Virus record (IMG/VR): IMGVR_UViG_3300021420_000013
Span: 1-38,801 of that record
DNA length: 38,801 bases
DNA from: a virus
Strand: one strand, 5' to 3'
Shown: positions 1 to 7,737 of the stretch, one piece after another
Layout of the letters: every line of letters begins with the position of its first letter
Position numbering within the stretch: position 1 is the first letter of the stretch
Program-made: the position numbers and the translations under genes
The notes under the pieces: generated by a model
What the model was told of the DNA's origin: nothing
Seen by the model: the letters and a program-made list of their open reading frames with translations, nothing else
The model's database searches: none

Positions 1-127
1 GTTGTTTGACGCGTTCAATGCCGCCTTGATGGTCCTCTTTGACCATCCGGTTGTCTATCATCCCTTCTTTTTCGTGGTGTTTTTTCATTGTAATGTCCTT
101 ATTGTTAATTGTTATAATAGGCGCTTT
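1..127. repeat. Left copy of the 127-bp contig end repeat
   Basis: These bases are identical to positions 38675-38801. The contig therefore closes on itself into a circle of about 38,674 bp. An exact overlap of 127 bases equals a common assembler k-mer length, so I infer an assembly overlap rather than a phage terminal repeat. Coordinates 1-127 and 38675-38801 are one locus. A minus-strand gene crosses the joint: its start codon is seen here at 88-86 and again at 38762-38760, where the gene is complete. Confidence 0.95.
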
Positions 128-273
128 CTTGGCCTGCGCGTCTTGTTCGTGTCTTTCGCTACTGGCTTCACAGATTTAGAAACAGACTTAAATGCCTTCT
201 CTGTTACTTTCTCTGAACGACGGTCAAGTGGGTTCTTGTCTTTTTTGCCACAAGGTTTTTTAGTGTCTCTCAT
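112..273 (-). CDS. Small lysine/arginine-rich protein, 53 aa
   Basis: The reading frame encodes 53 residues, starting MRDTKKPCGKKDKNPLDRRS and ending RRPRKRLL. About a third of the residues are lysine or arginine, so the protein should be strongly positively charged. An AAGGA motif lies 7 bases before the ATG, a good ribosome binding site. It lies 17 nt after the 70-aa gene at 291-503 and 23 nt before the basic 66-aa gene that crosses the contig joint, and all run leftwards. I do not recognise the family. By inference from charge and late-gene position it could bind nucleic acid or be packaged in the capsid. The gene is shorter than 60 codons and easily missed. Confidence 0.65.
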   Translation of the reverse strand: MRDTKKPCGKKDKNPLDRRSEKVTEKAFKSVSKSVKPVAKDTNKTRRPRKRLL

Positions 274-290
274 AGTGTGTCCTTAATGAT

Positions 291-503
291 TTAAATTACT
301 TTTCCCCAGTTAGGATCGTTTTTCTTATCACTCAATGAATCATCAATTTCTTTAGGATTGGTATGTAATTTAGTTTCGACGTAATTAATCAAGTCAAGGC
401 CAATAATGCGCAGTTCTGCGAGCAGAATGTCTGCGACCTTGGGCTCCAAGTTAATTAGATACTGTTCAAGATGTGGTAATATAACAGCAGTCAATAAACT
501 CAT
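291..503 (-). CDS. Hypothetical small late-operon protein, 70 aa
   Basis: The 70-residue product begins MSLLTAVILPHLEQYLINLE. Its N-terminal two-thirds looks like amphipathic helix, and the C-terminus is charged and ends near PNWGKVI. The ribosome binding site is strong (AAAGGGGAC five bases before ATG). The gene stands alone between a 187-nt noncoding spacer with a long inverted repeat (upstream) and a 53-aa basic gene (downstream). I see no motif that assigns a function. Small helical proteins of this kind are common beside P22-like portal modules, but that is context only. Confidence 0.7.
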   Translation of the reverse strand: MSLLTAVILPHLEQYLINLEPKVADILLAELRIIGLDLINYVETKLHTNPKEIDDSLSDKKNDPNWGKVI

Positions 504-563
504 ATCAAGTCCCCTTTGATAATCGCCAATCCCTCTGGCTTAAAGTCTTACTGATTTAGTAGG

Positions 564-618
564 ACATGACGATAATAGAAATCATTTGAAAATCCCTTCA
601 AAATTACTATCGTCATGT
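564..618. repeat. Nested inverted repeat (11-bp outer arms) in a 187-nt spacer
   Basis: ACATGACGATA at 564-574 is the exact reverse complement of 608-618. Inside the pair, TTTGAA at 585-590 is matched by TTCAAA at 597-602, so a two-part hairpin is possible. No T-run follows on the minus (gene) strand; a T6 run at 624-629 follows on the plus strand. The spacer 504-620 holds nothing else I can support. It may be a terminator, an RNA processing site or a protein binding site. Confidence 0.5.
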
Positions 619-620
619 GT

Positions 621-701
621 TCATTTTTTCAAACTACTTTTCTTGACTAGTTTGACAATTAAAGCTTTGTCCTCTTTCTCATCAGGATGTTTTACTTTTT
701 T
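621..701 (-). other. Slippery heptamer A AAA AAG and -1 frame extension of the His/Lys-rich protein
   Basis: On the minus strand the preceding gene ends GCA AAA AAA AAG TAA (706-692). This places A AAA AAG (701-695), the heptamer used in dnaX programmed frameshifting, in the correct frame directly before the stop. A -1 slip opens 24 sense codons, beginning VKHPDEKEDKALI and ending KKSSLKK, with stop TGA at 623-621. The extension has the same basic composition as the gene and fills the space up to the inverted repeat at 564-618. Programmed frameshift, polymerase slippage on A9, or a homopolymer error could each explain it. Confidence 0.5.
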
Positions 702-1036
702 TTTGCATGTTTCTCATGGTGCTTAATCATTTTTTCGTGATGTTTAAGCTCTTTCATGTGGTGCTGGTGCATTTGCCTATGGTGCTTATGCATTTCCTTG
801 TGGCCATCATGTTCGCCTTCATGCTTTTTATGTTCTTCTTTTTTATGGTGCTCTTTTTCGTGATGTTTTTTCACTGTTGTTGTCTCCTTGTGACTTTTCT
901 TAGGAATTTTAGCCCCAGATTTCCGCGCTTCACTTAAACTCGCAGCAATTGCTTGTTTTTTGGGATGGCCAGCGGCTTCCATTTCTGAAATATTTTCACC
1001 GATTACTTTACGGCTTTTGCCTTTTTTAAGTGGCAT
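692..1036 (-). CDS. His/Lys-rich protein with N-terminal PLKKGKS-type domain, 114 aa
   Basis: Residues 1-40 (MPLKKGKSRKVIGENISEME, then a GHPKKQAIAASLSEARKSG segment) match a small domain often found in phage hypothetical proteins, recalled from memory as a DUF6496-like domain. Residues 48-114 are almost entirely His, Lys, Glu and Met in HHEKEHHKK-type repeats, giving a highly charged helix that could bind metal or DNA. The gene overlaps the end of the preceding gene by 11 nt. It ends in an A9 run that forms a dnaX-type slippery site before TAA, with a 24-codon extension in the -1 frame, so a longer product near 138 aa is possible. The function is unknown; a packaged or DNA-binding protein is a guess from charge. 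Confidence 0.7.
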   Translation of the reverse strand: MPLKKGKSRKVIGENISEMEAAGHPKKQAIAASLSEARKSGAKIPKKSHKETTTVKKHHEKEHHKKEEHKKHEGEHDGHKEMHKHHRQMHQHHMKELKHHEKMIKHHEKHAKKK

Positions 1037-1289
1037 TTATTCGTTCTCCTCTAAGCGCTGCTAAATTTTCTGATAGGGAAAATTCTGTTTTTTCTTTTTT
1101 AATGCGCCCATATGTAATGTTTTTACATGCCCTGACTTCTTTATTAGAAAAAGTCCAACATTCGCTAGTATCATCAATAAAAACTACCCAGTATAAATCA
1201 TTTTCTATCCCGTAATCTATAATTAAATGTGCAATGCCTACGCCTTTGGGTGTTGATAATGGAATTGCGGGGTCTAATTGTAGTATCAT
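1026..1289 (-). CDS. Conserved phage hypothetical protein, 87 aa
   Basis: The start MILQLDPAIPL at 1289 is preferred over an upstream ATG at 1307 because AGGA lies six bases before it. The segment LDPAIPLSTPKGVGIAHL, followed by IDYGIENDLYWVVF and a Trp-containing ECWTFSNKEVR, is a pattern I remember from many tailed-phage proteins of unknown function. It looks like a compact beta-rich domain. The gene lies 8 nt after the preceding small gene and overlaps the next by 11 nt, so it is translated as part of the late operon downstream of the portal. Confidence 0.75.
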   Translation of the reverse strand: MILQLDPAIPLSTPKGVGIAHLIIDYGIENDLYWVVFIDDTSECWTFSNKEVRACKNITYGRIKKEKTEFSLSENLAALRGERINAT

Positions 1290-1297
1290 AGCTGTTC

Positions 1298-1477
1298 CTA
1301 TCTGCAAGAAATATCTTCAATGGCATAGAGCAATTTTTCTAAGCGCTTCTCAATTCCCTCATTACTAGCAGGACAAATAGCATCGATTGCTTCAACGATT
1401 TTATCTGAACTATCAGCAATTGTGCTAGTTAACTCTTTTATGGTTTGAGCAAGGTATTCGCATTGTTCATCGTTCAT
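1298..1477 (-). CDS. Hypothetical helical protein, 59 aa
   Basis: The product is a short acidic, all-helical protein (MNDEQCEYLAQTIKELTS..., ending EDISCR) with heptad-like spacing of hydrophobic residues, suggesting a coiled coil. I place the start at 1477 because it gives a 4-bp ATGA overlap with the preceding 56-aa gene. An in-frame ATG at 1492 would add five residues but has no better ribosome binding site. No family is recognised. Confidence 0.6.
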   Translation of the reverse strand: MNDEQCEYLAQTIKELTSTIADSSDKIVEAIDAICPASNEGIEKRLEKLLYAIEDISCR

Positions 1478-1644
1478 TTTTTCTTGTCCCATACTTTACT
1501 GTATAAACCACGACGTTCAGCAGCATTGGCACCGTCCAAATGCTTCCTGACTTGGTTTTCAAGTTGCCTGTCATTCAGTTTATAGGTTTTCTTCAGCTCT
1601 TTGAACGTAGCGCTGTGTAAATCATTCCAAGTTACTTTTGTCAT
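1474..1644 (-). CDS. Hypothetical basic protein, 56 aa
   Basis: The 56-residue frame starts MTKVTWNDLHSATFKELKKT and ends SKVWDKKK. It is well placed for expression: GGAG lies upstream of the ATG, it overlaps the preceding gene by 23 nt, and its stop overlaps the next start as ATGA. It contains an RQLENQVRKHLDGANAAERR helix rich in Arg and Glu. I do not recognise it. It is shorter than 60 codons, so automatic callers may skip it. Confidence 0.65.
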   Translation of the reverse strand: MTKVTWNDLHSATFKELKKTYKLNDRQLENQVRKHLDGANAAERRGLYSKVWDKKK

Positions 1645-2035
1645 TTTCGATTGCTCCTATTTCTAGTTCTAGTTCTTCACGGACAGTCACGCTATTTAAA
1701 AAATCATGTAGTGACATAAATTCACTCATAGGTTCTTTTGATAGTTTATCAATTATTTTCATAAAATCAAAAATGTGTATTTTTTGTTCTTGAACGGGCT
1801 TTAGGGCACTCAGCTTTTTATGTAATTTCCAGCCAAAAATAATGTTTTCCAATTCTTCATTGGTCTTGTTTCTGGTAAGTTCAAGGCTTTCAGCAATGCC
1901 TAATTCGACTATCATGTCGGCAAAATCTTCTGAGATTTCCCTTAGCCTTAAGAGATGGTCTAAATCTGCTAGGCCGTATCGATAAGCGTCTTTGACTGCT
2001 TGTTCTACTTTATCTTTTTTTTCTTCGGTCAACAT
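1622..2035 (-). CDS. Hypothetical all-helical protein, 137 aa
   Basis: The product (MLTEEKKDKVEQAVKDAYRY...) is predicted by composition to be entirely alpha-helical, with acidic ends and no Cys. Its start overlaps the preceding 84-aa gene by 7 nt (ATGTTGA), so translation is probably coupled. It follows two short paralogous proteins directly downstream of the portal. Its own sequence does not align convincingly with them, apart from the general helical character. The function is unknown; a virion-assembly accessory role would fit the position but is not shown by the sequence. Confidence 0.65.
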   Translation of the reverse strand: MLTEEKKDKVEQAVKDAYRYGLADLDHLLRLREISEDFADMIVELGIAESLELTRNKTNEELENIIFGWKLHKKLSALKPVQEQKIHIFDFMKIIDKLSKEPMSEFMSLHDFLNSVTVREELELEIGAIENDKSNLE

Positions 2036-2283
2036 TGTTCGTCAAACTCCTGTCCCAGGAGCTTTGTCCTGACATTCAGACATTTTGTTGCGAGAACAAT
2101 TAAATTAATATACTGTTGTGGGGGTAAAGTAAGCAGTTTCTCAATGCACTCCTCATGTGAATTGTTGAACAATTCTTTCATATCTGATATTTCCTTAAGA
2201 AAGCTTAATGCTTGCTGTAGATAGCCCATATCTAAAAGTAGTCTGCTTTTTTCATCAAGCTCATTAAGTAGTTTTGTTGTCAT
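2029..2283 (-). CDS. Small helical protein, paralogue B of the post-portal pair, 84 aa
   Basis: Residues 20-75 align with the 89-aa protein encoded just upstream. Both have a FLK/WLK-x-I...ELF segment, then a run near LLxLPxxxxxNL, then a near-identical ATKCLN/VTKCLD turn. The two proteins are therefore tandem duplicates of an all-helical fold. Translation is coupled by an ATGA overlap upstream and a 7-nt overlap downstream. I do not know the family. The position directly after the portal gene suggests a late role. Confidence 0.7.
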   Translation of the reverse strand: MTTKLLNELDEKSRLLLDMGYLQQALSFLKEISDMKELFNNSHEECIEKLLTLPPQQYINLIVLATKCLNVRTKLLGQEFDEQC

Positions 2284-2549
2284 TGTTCTGAGAGCTCCTG
2301 TTGATTATTTTCATCCAGTCCGACACTAATATCTAAACATTTAGTAACAAGATAAACTAAATTTTTAAGATCATTAGGAAGTAAATGCAAAATATCTTGA
2401 AGACGCCCATGCGGCCAATTCTTAAATAATTCTTCTGTGCTTTTAATTTGTTTAAGCCAAATTAAAATATTGGCCAAATGACGTGCTTCTTCATATAATC
2501 TAGCCCTTCTTTTAAACTCCTCTAGTGGCTCTTGTTCCAGTTGTTCCAT
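2280..2549 (-). CDS. Small helical protein, paralogue A of the post-portal pair, 89 aa
   Basis: The product is a charged helical protein with Leu-rich core segments (ILIWLKQIKS, EELF, DILHLLP, NLVYLVTKCLDI). It is clearly related to the following 84-aa gene. The start is supported by AAAGGA five bases before ATG, although this places the first 38 nt inside the 3' end of the portal gene. The downstream gene starts in an ATGA overlap. Function is unknown. Confidence 0.7.
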   Translation of the reverse strand: MEQLEQEPLEEFKRRARLYEEARHLANILIWLKQIKSTEELFKNWPHGRLQDILHLLPNDLKNLVYLVTKCLDISVGLDENNQQELSEQ

Positions 2550-4632
2550 TTTTTTCCTTTAGTTTATGATGTGTCTCCAGTGCCTCTTTCACATGACGGT
2601 GTTTCATGTCATGGTGTTGCAATTGCAATTCAACTTTTTTCGCAAATTGCTCTGTGAGTGCCTTAATAAGCTGTATATTGCTAGTTTCTTTGCTAATTTG
2701 CAAGTCTGCCATCATCTTCTTTTCATCTTGTTGCAGTTTGGCCATATCAATTTGGAAAGACTGTTGGTCTTTTTGTTGTTGCTGTTGTAATTTGGCCGCA
2801 TCAAGTTGGGCTTTCATTGCGCCTGGGTTTTTCTGTGCTTCTTGCTGCGCCATTTGTTGTGCTTGGGCTTTTTCTTGCTGGTATTGTTGCGTCCATTCTT
2901 TCGTGAGTGCCTTCAATTCTTCGATGCCTTTGCCTTCCATATTGTCTAAAATAAAGTTCAAGCCTTTCTCTGCCATAAATTGCGCAAACAGGGGCGACAT
3001 GCCCATGATTTCTTTGACCATCATAATAGTACGTGATTTTTGTACTTGGAAGCTTGCGCCTGCTTTTAATGCGACATTCAGCACGTTTGAATCAAATTCT
3101 ATTGGGACGCCTTGTTCTTGGTTTATTCTGACATAGTGGCGTTTGCCATCTTCGTCAATGATTGGGATTGTGCGAGGGGTGACCATGTACTTAGGCATTA
3201 GGTCTACGTAGATTTGTGCCAGGCGTTGGAAGCCCTGTAAGCAGCCTACAACGTAAGGCATAGCGGTCGCATTGGATTGGCTTGCACCTTCAACAATCGC
3301 AATCCCTGAGAGCTGATTGTTGTTAATGCCTAGGCTTGCGTCATATGAGCCTAGGACATTTTGTATTAATGAATCAGAACTAGTAAATGCTTGGGCAATC
3401 TCGGGAGGTGCAGGCACGCGTTGTACTTCACGGATGGGATTGTTAATAGGCACCTCTGGGTTTTCTTCATAGACTGAATTAAAGACAAGTACATTTTGTT
3501 TTTGTACGTCTTTGTAGGCTTCTTTATATTCTTCTTCTTTCGGCAATGCTTCTTTTGCCACCATAAATTTATGTTGTACGGTGTTTTCAATTTCATTGGC
3601 AAGTGAGATGCCAGCATAGTTTTTGAGCCTTTGTGCGCCTTTCGCGTGATATACATAAGGGCGCGTTATTTGATGTATATTGCCGTTCATTGGCGTTTTA
3701 ATCATCAATGAGCTGCCGTCTACAAACACGACTGGCAAGAACGCGAAGTCTGTTTCTTCATATTCTAAGACTTGAGTATCGATTAATTTGTAACGGACAA
3801 TCCTGTCGATAAATGTTTTCCTGGGTTTGCCAACGATAGACGGGGGCACTGTGATGTCGTTCCAAGTGTCTACCATTTTGCGATAATCGGCCTGCGTCAT
3901 GACGCGGCCATCACGCACTTGTACGATAGTTTCAGGCTTGCGCTTTTTCTCATAATAATTGGCCATCATGATTATTTTGCTATTGTCGTTTTGATAGGAC
4001 CAGTTAAAACCTGCAAAATCACGACGGTAACTGAGAGAACGGATGTCGACATTAGGGTTTTCTTCTTCAAATTCTTCTTTTTCTTTGGGGAACAATTCAA
4101 AACAGAACTTGCCATCGCCTTTGTGTGACAGTCTTGCAAGACTGTCAAAGCCCACCAGTGTCGGTTCGCATTTTTCGAATTTAATCACTTGGTCAACTGA
4201 CATAGGATGTTCATAGTCTGTGTAGACCTTGACTGCTGAGAAGCCGCCAGACAAGAGGTCTTTGTAGACTTCGTAACGTAGGTGCTCATTGTCAGTGTCC
4301 ATAAACACGTGTTTTAAATGCTGTTGCACGACTTTAATTGTAATGGGGTCTGATTTGCTCTCATCGTAAGCGCTGACTTCAATGTCAGGCTCTTGTTTTG
4401 AGAACTCGCCTAAGAGCCTACTAATATATGCCTCTAAGACATTGAACTCGAGTTGGGGGCGTCCCATTGTCATTAACAATGTGACTTCATCATTCGTCAA
4501 TGATTGTTCAAAAACGAATTTGCGGAACTCATTGTAACGGTCGTAGTTAGGCTTAAAATAATCGTGCGCGTTCCTGACCGTTTTTTTTATGCGCGCAAGA
4601 TTATCTTGATAACGTTTCGCAACATCTTTCAT
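2512..4632 (-). CDS. Portal protein, P22 gp1-like, 706 aa
   Basis: This is the dodecameric portal through which DNA is packaged and to which tail factors bind. Length (706 aa) and layout match P22-like portals (about 725 aa): an N-terminal helical and stem region (SLTNDEVTLLMTMGRPQLEFN, residues about 42-62), a central clip and wing region, and a long Gln/Lys-rich coiled coil (residues about 580-660, with a QQQQQKDQQ run) that corresponds to the barrel helix. I use the ATG at 4632, which has AAGGGA eight bases upstream; an ATG nine codons earlier has none. It follows the 307-aa gene in the TerL-to-portal segment, and its end overlaps the next small gene by 38 nt. Confidence 0.93.
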   Translation of the reverse strand: MKDVAKRYQDNLARIKKTVRNAHDYFKPNYDRYNEFRKFVFEQSLTNDEVTLLMTMGRPQLEFNVLEAYISRLLGEFSKQEPDIEVSAYDESKSDPITIKVVQQHLKHVFMDTDNEHLRYEVYKDLLSGGFSAVKVYTDYEHPMSVDQVIKFEKCEPTLVGFDSLARLSHKGDGKFCFELFPKEKEEFEEENPNVDIRSLSYRRDFAGFNWSYQNDNSKIIMMANYYEKKRKPETIVQVRDGRVMTQADYRKMVDTWNDITVPPSIVGKPRKTFIDRIVRYKLIDTQVLEYEETDFAFLPVVFVDGSSLMIKTPMNGNIHQITRPYVYHAKGAQRLKNYAGISLANEIENTVQHKFMVAKEALPKEEEYKEAYKDVQKQNVLVFNSVYEENPEVPINNPIREVQRVPAPPEIAQAFTSSDSLIQNVLGSYDASLGINNNQLSGIAIVEGASQSNATAMPYVVGCLQGFQRLAQIYVDLMPKYMVTPRTIPIIDEDGKRHYVRINQEQGVPIEFDSNVLNVALKAGASFQVQKSRTIMMVKEIMGMSPLFAQFMAEKGLNFILDNMEGKGIEELKALTKEWTQQYQQEKAQAQQMAQQEAQKNPGAMKAQLDAAKLQQQQQKDQQSFQIDMAKLQQDEKKMMADLQISKETSNIQLIKALTEQFAKKVELQLQHHDMKHRHVKEALETHHKLKEKNGTTGTRATRGV

Positions 4633-4677
4633 TGTGTAGTCCCTTACAATACAAAGCAAGTCCTATGCTTTATTAGT

Positions 4678-5601
4678 TTATTTATTGTTCTTAAGAGGCA
4701 TTGTAATAATAAATTTAGTATCTTTATAGATAAACTCGGTTATTCCTCTTAGATACTTTTCAATATCAATATCGATCCCTTTTTCTAACCTTCGCCGATG
4801 AGCAGCTACCCAATGTAATATCGGACGTTTCCTTCCTGTTTCAGTCAAAGGAAGTTCTCTAGCATAAAATAAACTTTTTATTTGTTCAGGATAGACGGCA
4901 AAAGTCGCTTTGGCTTTACCTTCATTAGCTTGCACATTCCATAGATAACGTCTATCTTGATAAAATTGTATGGTGGCAGAAGCCCATGTGACTACATTAT
5001 CTTCACAAGTTGTAGTCTCTCCGTTAGGTATATCTTTAAAATGGCTCATACGGCCAGTAACTTGGTCGTACATGGTTGCAAATCTATATACAGGATATAT
5101 ATTTCCTTTTGAATCTATAACAACATAGTCACATGTACCAGAAACATGATTATTGGTATAATCCAAAAAAGCTATGCGATATATTTTTCCTTGTATATCG
5201 GTTTTAAAAGGTTTTGGTAAAACTTTTATTCTTTCCATATAATTAACAAATAAATATCCTTCAACATTATTGCCGCTTTCATCACAAGTTTTATCGATAC
5301 AGAATATAGCATTGTCAGGCCTACCATCATTAATTGCGTCAATAGATTGGATCCGACTTGCTTTGCTAGTATTTTCATTAAACGATTCCATCATAATTCT
5401 ATCATTTGCTGGGAAATAACAGCCTAAATTTTGAACCCTTTTGATCAAATCGGAAGAAACTCTACATGCTGGCAATATTTTTTTTATAATCTTTGTTTTA
5501 TTTTCATACATCGCAATTAATGAACGAGTGACTTTATCTTCAAATATCTCGCTTTTCCAATATTTTTGGTCATTTTCAAATAATTTCTTATCATCAAGCA
5601 T
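4678..5601 (-). CDS. Conserved phage protein between terminase and portal, 307 aa
   Basis: The protein has an N-terminal helical part and a central beta-rich part with two short Cys motifs (FCIDKTCDE, and later GTCDYVVID). Its strongly patterned C-terminus (KRPILHWVAAHRRRLEKGID, then a LRGITEF motif) is one I recall in proteins encoded next to the portal in other podoviruses. The conserved HW...HRRR region suggests nucleic-acid or portal contact, but the function is not established. It overlaps the preceding 164-aa gene by 8 nt. Both genes start MLD at a nearly identical junction sequence, TTATGCTYGATGA. Confidence 0.75.
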   Translation of the reverse strand: MLDDKKLFENDQKYWKSEIFEDKVTRSLIAMYENKTKIIKKILPACRVSSDLIKRVQNLGCYFPANDRIMMESFNENTSKASRIQSIDAINDGRPDNAIFCIDKTCDESGNNVEGYLFVNYMERIKVLPKPFKTDIQGKIYRIAFLDYTNNHVSGTCDYVVIDSKGNIYPVYRFATMYDQVTGRMSHFKDIPNGETTTCEDNVVTWASATIQFYQDRRYLWNVQANEGKAKATFAVYPEQIKSLFYARELPLTETGRKRPILHWVAAHRRRLEKGIDIDIEKYLRGITEFIYKDTKFIITMPLKNNK

Positions 5602-6088
5602 AAGACTTTTCTCTTATATTTATTTTATTCAATAAACTTGATAACTCTAATGTGATTGTACTAAGCTCATTAATATTTTGATTCAAGTGATCGTCAATTT
5701 TGTATCTCATGCTTGCAAGTGCTTGGATTAATCCTTGTTTATATTCCGGCATTATATTTTGTGTTAATTCAGCAAATTTTTTTGTTAAGAATCTGTCCAA
5801 GTGCCCGTCCATTAATTTTTTATCAACGAAATTGTCGATAAGTTGGGCGTCTATTTTTAATTTTTTATGCAATTCCTGGTTTCTTTTATACAAATATTTG
5901 ACTAATTTTGAAATTATGACTTCTTCTAGTATTAAACCAATACCGTTAAGCTCTCTTAGTTTTTCATCAAGATAAAGTGCTACTAATTCATCAATTGAAT
6001 TAATATTATTTACTTCTAATATTTCATATAAATAGTTCGGCAAATGTAGTTTGCTGATACTTATTTTTATTGACTTCTCATCGAGCAT
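5594..6088 (-). CDS. Protein with RNA polymerase alpha-CTD-like helix-hairpin-helix domain, 164 aa
   Basis: Residues about 8-65 read ISKLHLPNYLYEILEVNNIN, then SIDELVAL, then LRELNGIG and a LEEVI helix. This is the pattern of the bacterial RNA polymerase alpha-subunit C-terminal domain (L-x-LP-x-x-L...GI-x-S-I-x-E-L...L-x-x-L-x-G-I-G). The remaining 100 residues are helical and charged, with no recognised family. The gene overlaps TerL by 11 nt and the 307-aa gene by 8 nt. From the domain I infer a DNA-binding or RNA-polymerase-interacting role. The family call is from pattern only; other helix-hairpin-helix proteins could look similar. Confidence 0.55.
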   Translation of the reverse strand: MLDEKSIKISISKLHLPNYLYEILEVNNINSIDELVALYLDEKLRELNGIGLILEEVIISKLVKYLYKRNQELHKKLKIDAQLIDNFVDKKLMDGHLDRFLTKKFAELTQNIMPEYKQGLIQALASMRYKIDDHLNQNINELSTITLELSSLLNKINIREKSYA

Positions 6089-7619
6089 AAGCCTTTTTCC
6101 TTAGTTGATTAATCCGGTCCTGAGTGCTATACAGCTCTTTTGCGACTTCATTATGATTGGGCGCATTGACTTGTGCCGACACTAATGTCTTGCGAATTAA
6201 GGCCATGTCAATAGCATCAGCGGCAGTGTCTGCAATGTCGTCCCAACGGTGCGTTTCATTGGCTGTAATTTTACTCATGTGTTGAACGCATAGCTTAACA
6301 TGACGCCCTAGTGCGGGGAAAGAGACACGACGCTCAGCTATGTAGGGCTGGATTGCGAGAAAACGGTTCGTTTTGCTTCCTTGTTCTCGGGTGCGAGGTA
6401 TGTCTATGAGTCTAATTGCTCGTATTTCAGACAATAAACTTAGCAATGTACCGCCAGTTGATTTCTTTTCAATTGCGACCATTTGAGGAGGGACTTTGTA
6501 CCTCATACATACTGACCAGAACTCTAAAAATGCGCCTTTGAGGTCCTTAGGTTCTACCCTACATTCTAATGTGTCTATCCAGTGCAGGCCGTATTGGCCT
6601 GTCTTCATGCCATAAGATTCAATTTCGTAGATCCCCCAGAAACTAAACGCCGTTGCGTCATTATAGCTCTTTGATGTCTCGGCAGTATCGCATGTGATAA
6701 AGCTATAGACCACTTGTGGCTCTTCATCAAGCATGACAAACCATTCAGGTTTAAATAGTGCACCGCCTGCGGGTATTGGCCGCTGCTGGTGCTGACTTGC
6801 AAATACGTAAGGGTCAGTTTCTTGAAGTTTTAAGAGCTTTTGTAGGGGATAGACTTCAGGATATAACGCATTGCCAGCAACATCGATGCTTTCTAAGATG
6901 ACTTTTTCCCAATTGTAGCCGTCTCTCTCATCAATTAAATACGCAGCTAGGTCGTCTTCATGGAGACGTTGTCCAATGAAGATTGTGGGTACATTTATGC
7001 CCCGTGGACGCTGTTGTATTGTTTCTCGATAGTTGTCTATGACTGACTTTCGAATTGTGTCAGAGTGGACTTCATCCGGTTTATGGGCATCATCTATGAT
7101 GACTGCACCTGAAAATCTATTGAGCATGGGCAAACCGGCGTCCATTCCTGTAATAGCTGAACCTGAGCCATACGCGCCGACAATGCCACCATGTGTTGTC
7201 TGGAACAAGTCTTTGGCCTTAGAATCGTGCCTAATCCTGACGTTAAACAAGTGCTGGTACTGCGGCAATTGCATAATGCGCTTAATCATTTCTGTATGTT
7301 TTGCCGCCAATACTTTGGAGTATGAGATGTAAAGAAACCGCGAATCAGGATAAGTGGCCATGACCCATGCTATCCACATTGACAATAGTGTTGATTTACC
7401 AGACCCTGGGTGGATGTTGATTAATAGCCGTTGTTGCGGGATTTCAAGCCTAAATGCCCGTGTCAATGCTTCAGATATCGTAATATGGTGCGATATGCGC
7501 CCAAGAGGCTGTGAGATGATAAACTCACGGCCGGTCAATATCGGATAAAAGAACTGTGTAAATTCTAATAAACTTGACCTCAGTTTAGACGCAATATCTT
7601 CAGTCCTCAGAAGATGCAT
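6078..7619 (-). CDS. terL: Terminase large subunit, 513 aa
   Basis: This is the ATPase-nuclease motor that packages DNA into the prohead. The Walker A motif is HPGSGKST (residues 70-77) and the Walker B is VIIDDAH (173-179). The RNase H-like nuclease domain shows its acidic residues at CDTAETS (D311), VAIEKKS (E384) and RWDDIADTAADA (D460/D461). The length is typical. It lies downstream of the TerS block but is separated from it by six small genes and a 545-bp noncoding region. It is followed without a gap by the alpha-CTD-like gene. Confidence 0.95.
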   Translation of the reverse strand: MHLLRTEDIASKLRSSLLEFTQFFYPILTGREFIISQPLGRISHHITISEALTRAFRLEIPQQRLLINIHPGSGKSTLLSMWIAWVMATYPDSRFLYISYSKVLAAKHTEMIKRIMQLPQYQHLFNVRIRHDSKAKDLFQTTHGGIVGAYGSGSAITGMDAGLPMLNRFSGAVIIDDAHKPDEVHSDTIRKSVIDNYRETIQQRPRGINVPTIFIGQRLHEDDLAAYLIDERDGYNWEKVILESIDVAGNALYPEVYPLQKLLKLQETDPYVFASQHQQRPIPAGGALFKPEWFVMLDEEPQVVYSFITCDTAETSKSYNDATAFSFWGIYEIESYGMKTGQYGLHWIDTLECRVEPKDLKGAFLEFWSVCMRYKVPPQMVAIEKKSTGGTLLSLLSEIRAIRLIDIPRTREQGSKTNRFLAIQPYIAERRVSFPALGRHVKLCVQHMSKITANETHRWDDIADTAADAIDMALIRKTLVSAQVNAPNHNEVAKELYSTQDRINQLRKKAYAR

Positions 7620-7737
7620 AAATCCTGTTCCCTGGATATAGTGATTGCTCGTCCTATTTTAATCCATCTCTCGCAATTTGTCACAATCTGTAAAGCATTC
7701 TATCAAAGGTACACTATCCGCCTTTGACATTTCCTGG

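Noticed and set aside
1-127. The 127-bp end repeat as a biological direct terminal repeat
   Set aside because: It is exact, equals a common assembler k-mer length and cuts through a small coding gene. Circular closure explains it better.
2606-3136. Plus-strand frame of 176 codons inside the portal gene
   Set aside because: It is very Cys- and Ser-rich, which is the antisense image of the Gln/Lys/Ala codons of the portal coiled coil.
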